Shown here in pieces: positions 30,575-31,174 of a stretch of 31,174 bases of DNA. This DNA is from Ophiothrix spiculata. Lineage: Eukaryota; Echinodermata; Ophiuroidea; Amphilepidida; Ophiotrichidae. Position numbers and translations under genes: made by a program. The stretch lies in NCBI GenBank assembly GCA_000969725.1, contig JXSR01S004183.1; one strand, 5' to 3'. Position 1 is the stretch's first letter; the number at the start of each line of letters is the position of its first letter. The notes below the pieces were generated by a model. The model did not search any database, had not been told where the DNA came from, and was given only the letters and a program-made list of their open reading frames with translations.

Positions 30575-30816
30575 GGTCGATTTCACTAACGTTAAAATAC
30601 ATTGTTAACCCATCGTAAGACCAAAACCCATCGTTAACTACGACCACCTCTTGACCCCACGCAACGTTGACAAAGGCTTTGATTTTTCTAATGCATAATT
30701 CATATACCTTACGATGCGGTGAACACTTACGAAGGATTTTCACGTCTTTGTGAGTTGTAGTTACGAGCTGAACCTATCGTTAGCTACGATGCATCGTGAT
30801 GTTAGTGAAATCGACC
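30575..30816. mobile_element. 242-bp MITE with ggtcgatttcactaac ends
   Basis: The sequence ggtcgatttcactaac (30575) is mirrored exactly by gttagtgaaatcgacc (to 30816). Words such as catcgtaag, ttaactacga and cgttagctacgatg recur inside in both orientations. It is non-coding. Confidence 0.78.
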
Positions 30817-31174
30817 CCAGGAAAAATCAATGCTTCATAACAGCAGTATTAAGTGTGATGAGTGATACTTTACTATACTTCACTTAAAGTGTGACATCAC
30901 ATAAACATACTGCAAAGGGTCGATCATGAATGCAACTTATTGAAAATCAAAATGTTGATGACTCCACACTACCATCTCTAATAAGATCATGAGTGAAACT
31001 ATTTCCAAACATATTTTGTTTGTTAAACTATTTAACTGGGGTCTGATTACCTCTATGATGTTGGCTAAAACAATTTGCATACCTCTCTCGGAGTGGTATG
31101 GGACCAAAGCATTATAGCACCCCTATAACGTAAAATGGACTAGTCCTGACCTCAGGTCACCGACCGACGCCATT

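Larger units (their letters stand above)
29926..31174 (-). other. Intron upstream of W1 (partial)
   Basis: At least 1.25 kb of intron continues past the window edge. It contains elements at 29941-30327 and 30575-30816. No linker-like exon is visible in the remaining sequence. Confidence 0.8.

Overview
The window is AT-rich, intron-dominated eukaryotic DNA holding one recognisable gene on the minus strand: an internal segment of an axonemal dynein heavy chain. Fifteen exons between 29925 and 198 join into 2916 nt (972 codons) with no stop. Every intron is GT-AG and all fourteen junctions are phase-consistent. In transcript order the exons encode the C-terminal linker (29925-20364), AAA1 with an intact P-loop and Walker B (18358-14075), AAA2 with an intact P-loop (about 11648-6487), the AAA2/AAA3 connection (5515-1384) and the AAA3 P-loop (336-198). 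Neither end of the gene is present: the N-terminal tail lies beyond 31174, and AAA4-AAA6, the stalk and the C-terminal region lie before position 1. The protein looks most like the single-headed inner-arm DNAH3/DNAH7/DNAH12 group. I lean to a DNAH7- or DNAH12-type chain but cannot settle the paralogue by eye.

The organism is a metazoan with motile cilia. Introns of about 0.6-7 kb, packed with many unrelated small inverted-repeat elements, suggest a marine invertebrate, perhaps an echinoderm, hemichordate or cephalochordate. That placement is inference. An 86-base run of N (15950-16035) marks an assembly gap.

The rest is intron filled with non-autonomous DNA transposons. These include a pogo/Tigger-like MITE (3317-3636) nested in another element, GGCC-ended elements with TTA target duplications (12293-13079, 19831-20150, 29941-30327), a mariner-like element containing the gap (15202-16165), a 0.68-kb fold-back (23711-24393) and a pair of 96%-identical 234-bp repeats (1595-1828, 25544-25777).

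The most notable signal is architectural. At least two exons (14075-14320 and 5396-5515), and perhaps a third (11419-11648), have had their 3' ends, with the splice donor in the two clear cases, tandemly copied into the following intron. In addition, a transposon ends 15 bp from one splice acceptor and another begins about 10 bp after one donor. I found no second gene, RNA gene, CRISPR array or novel multi-gene system.
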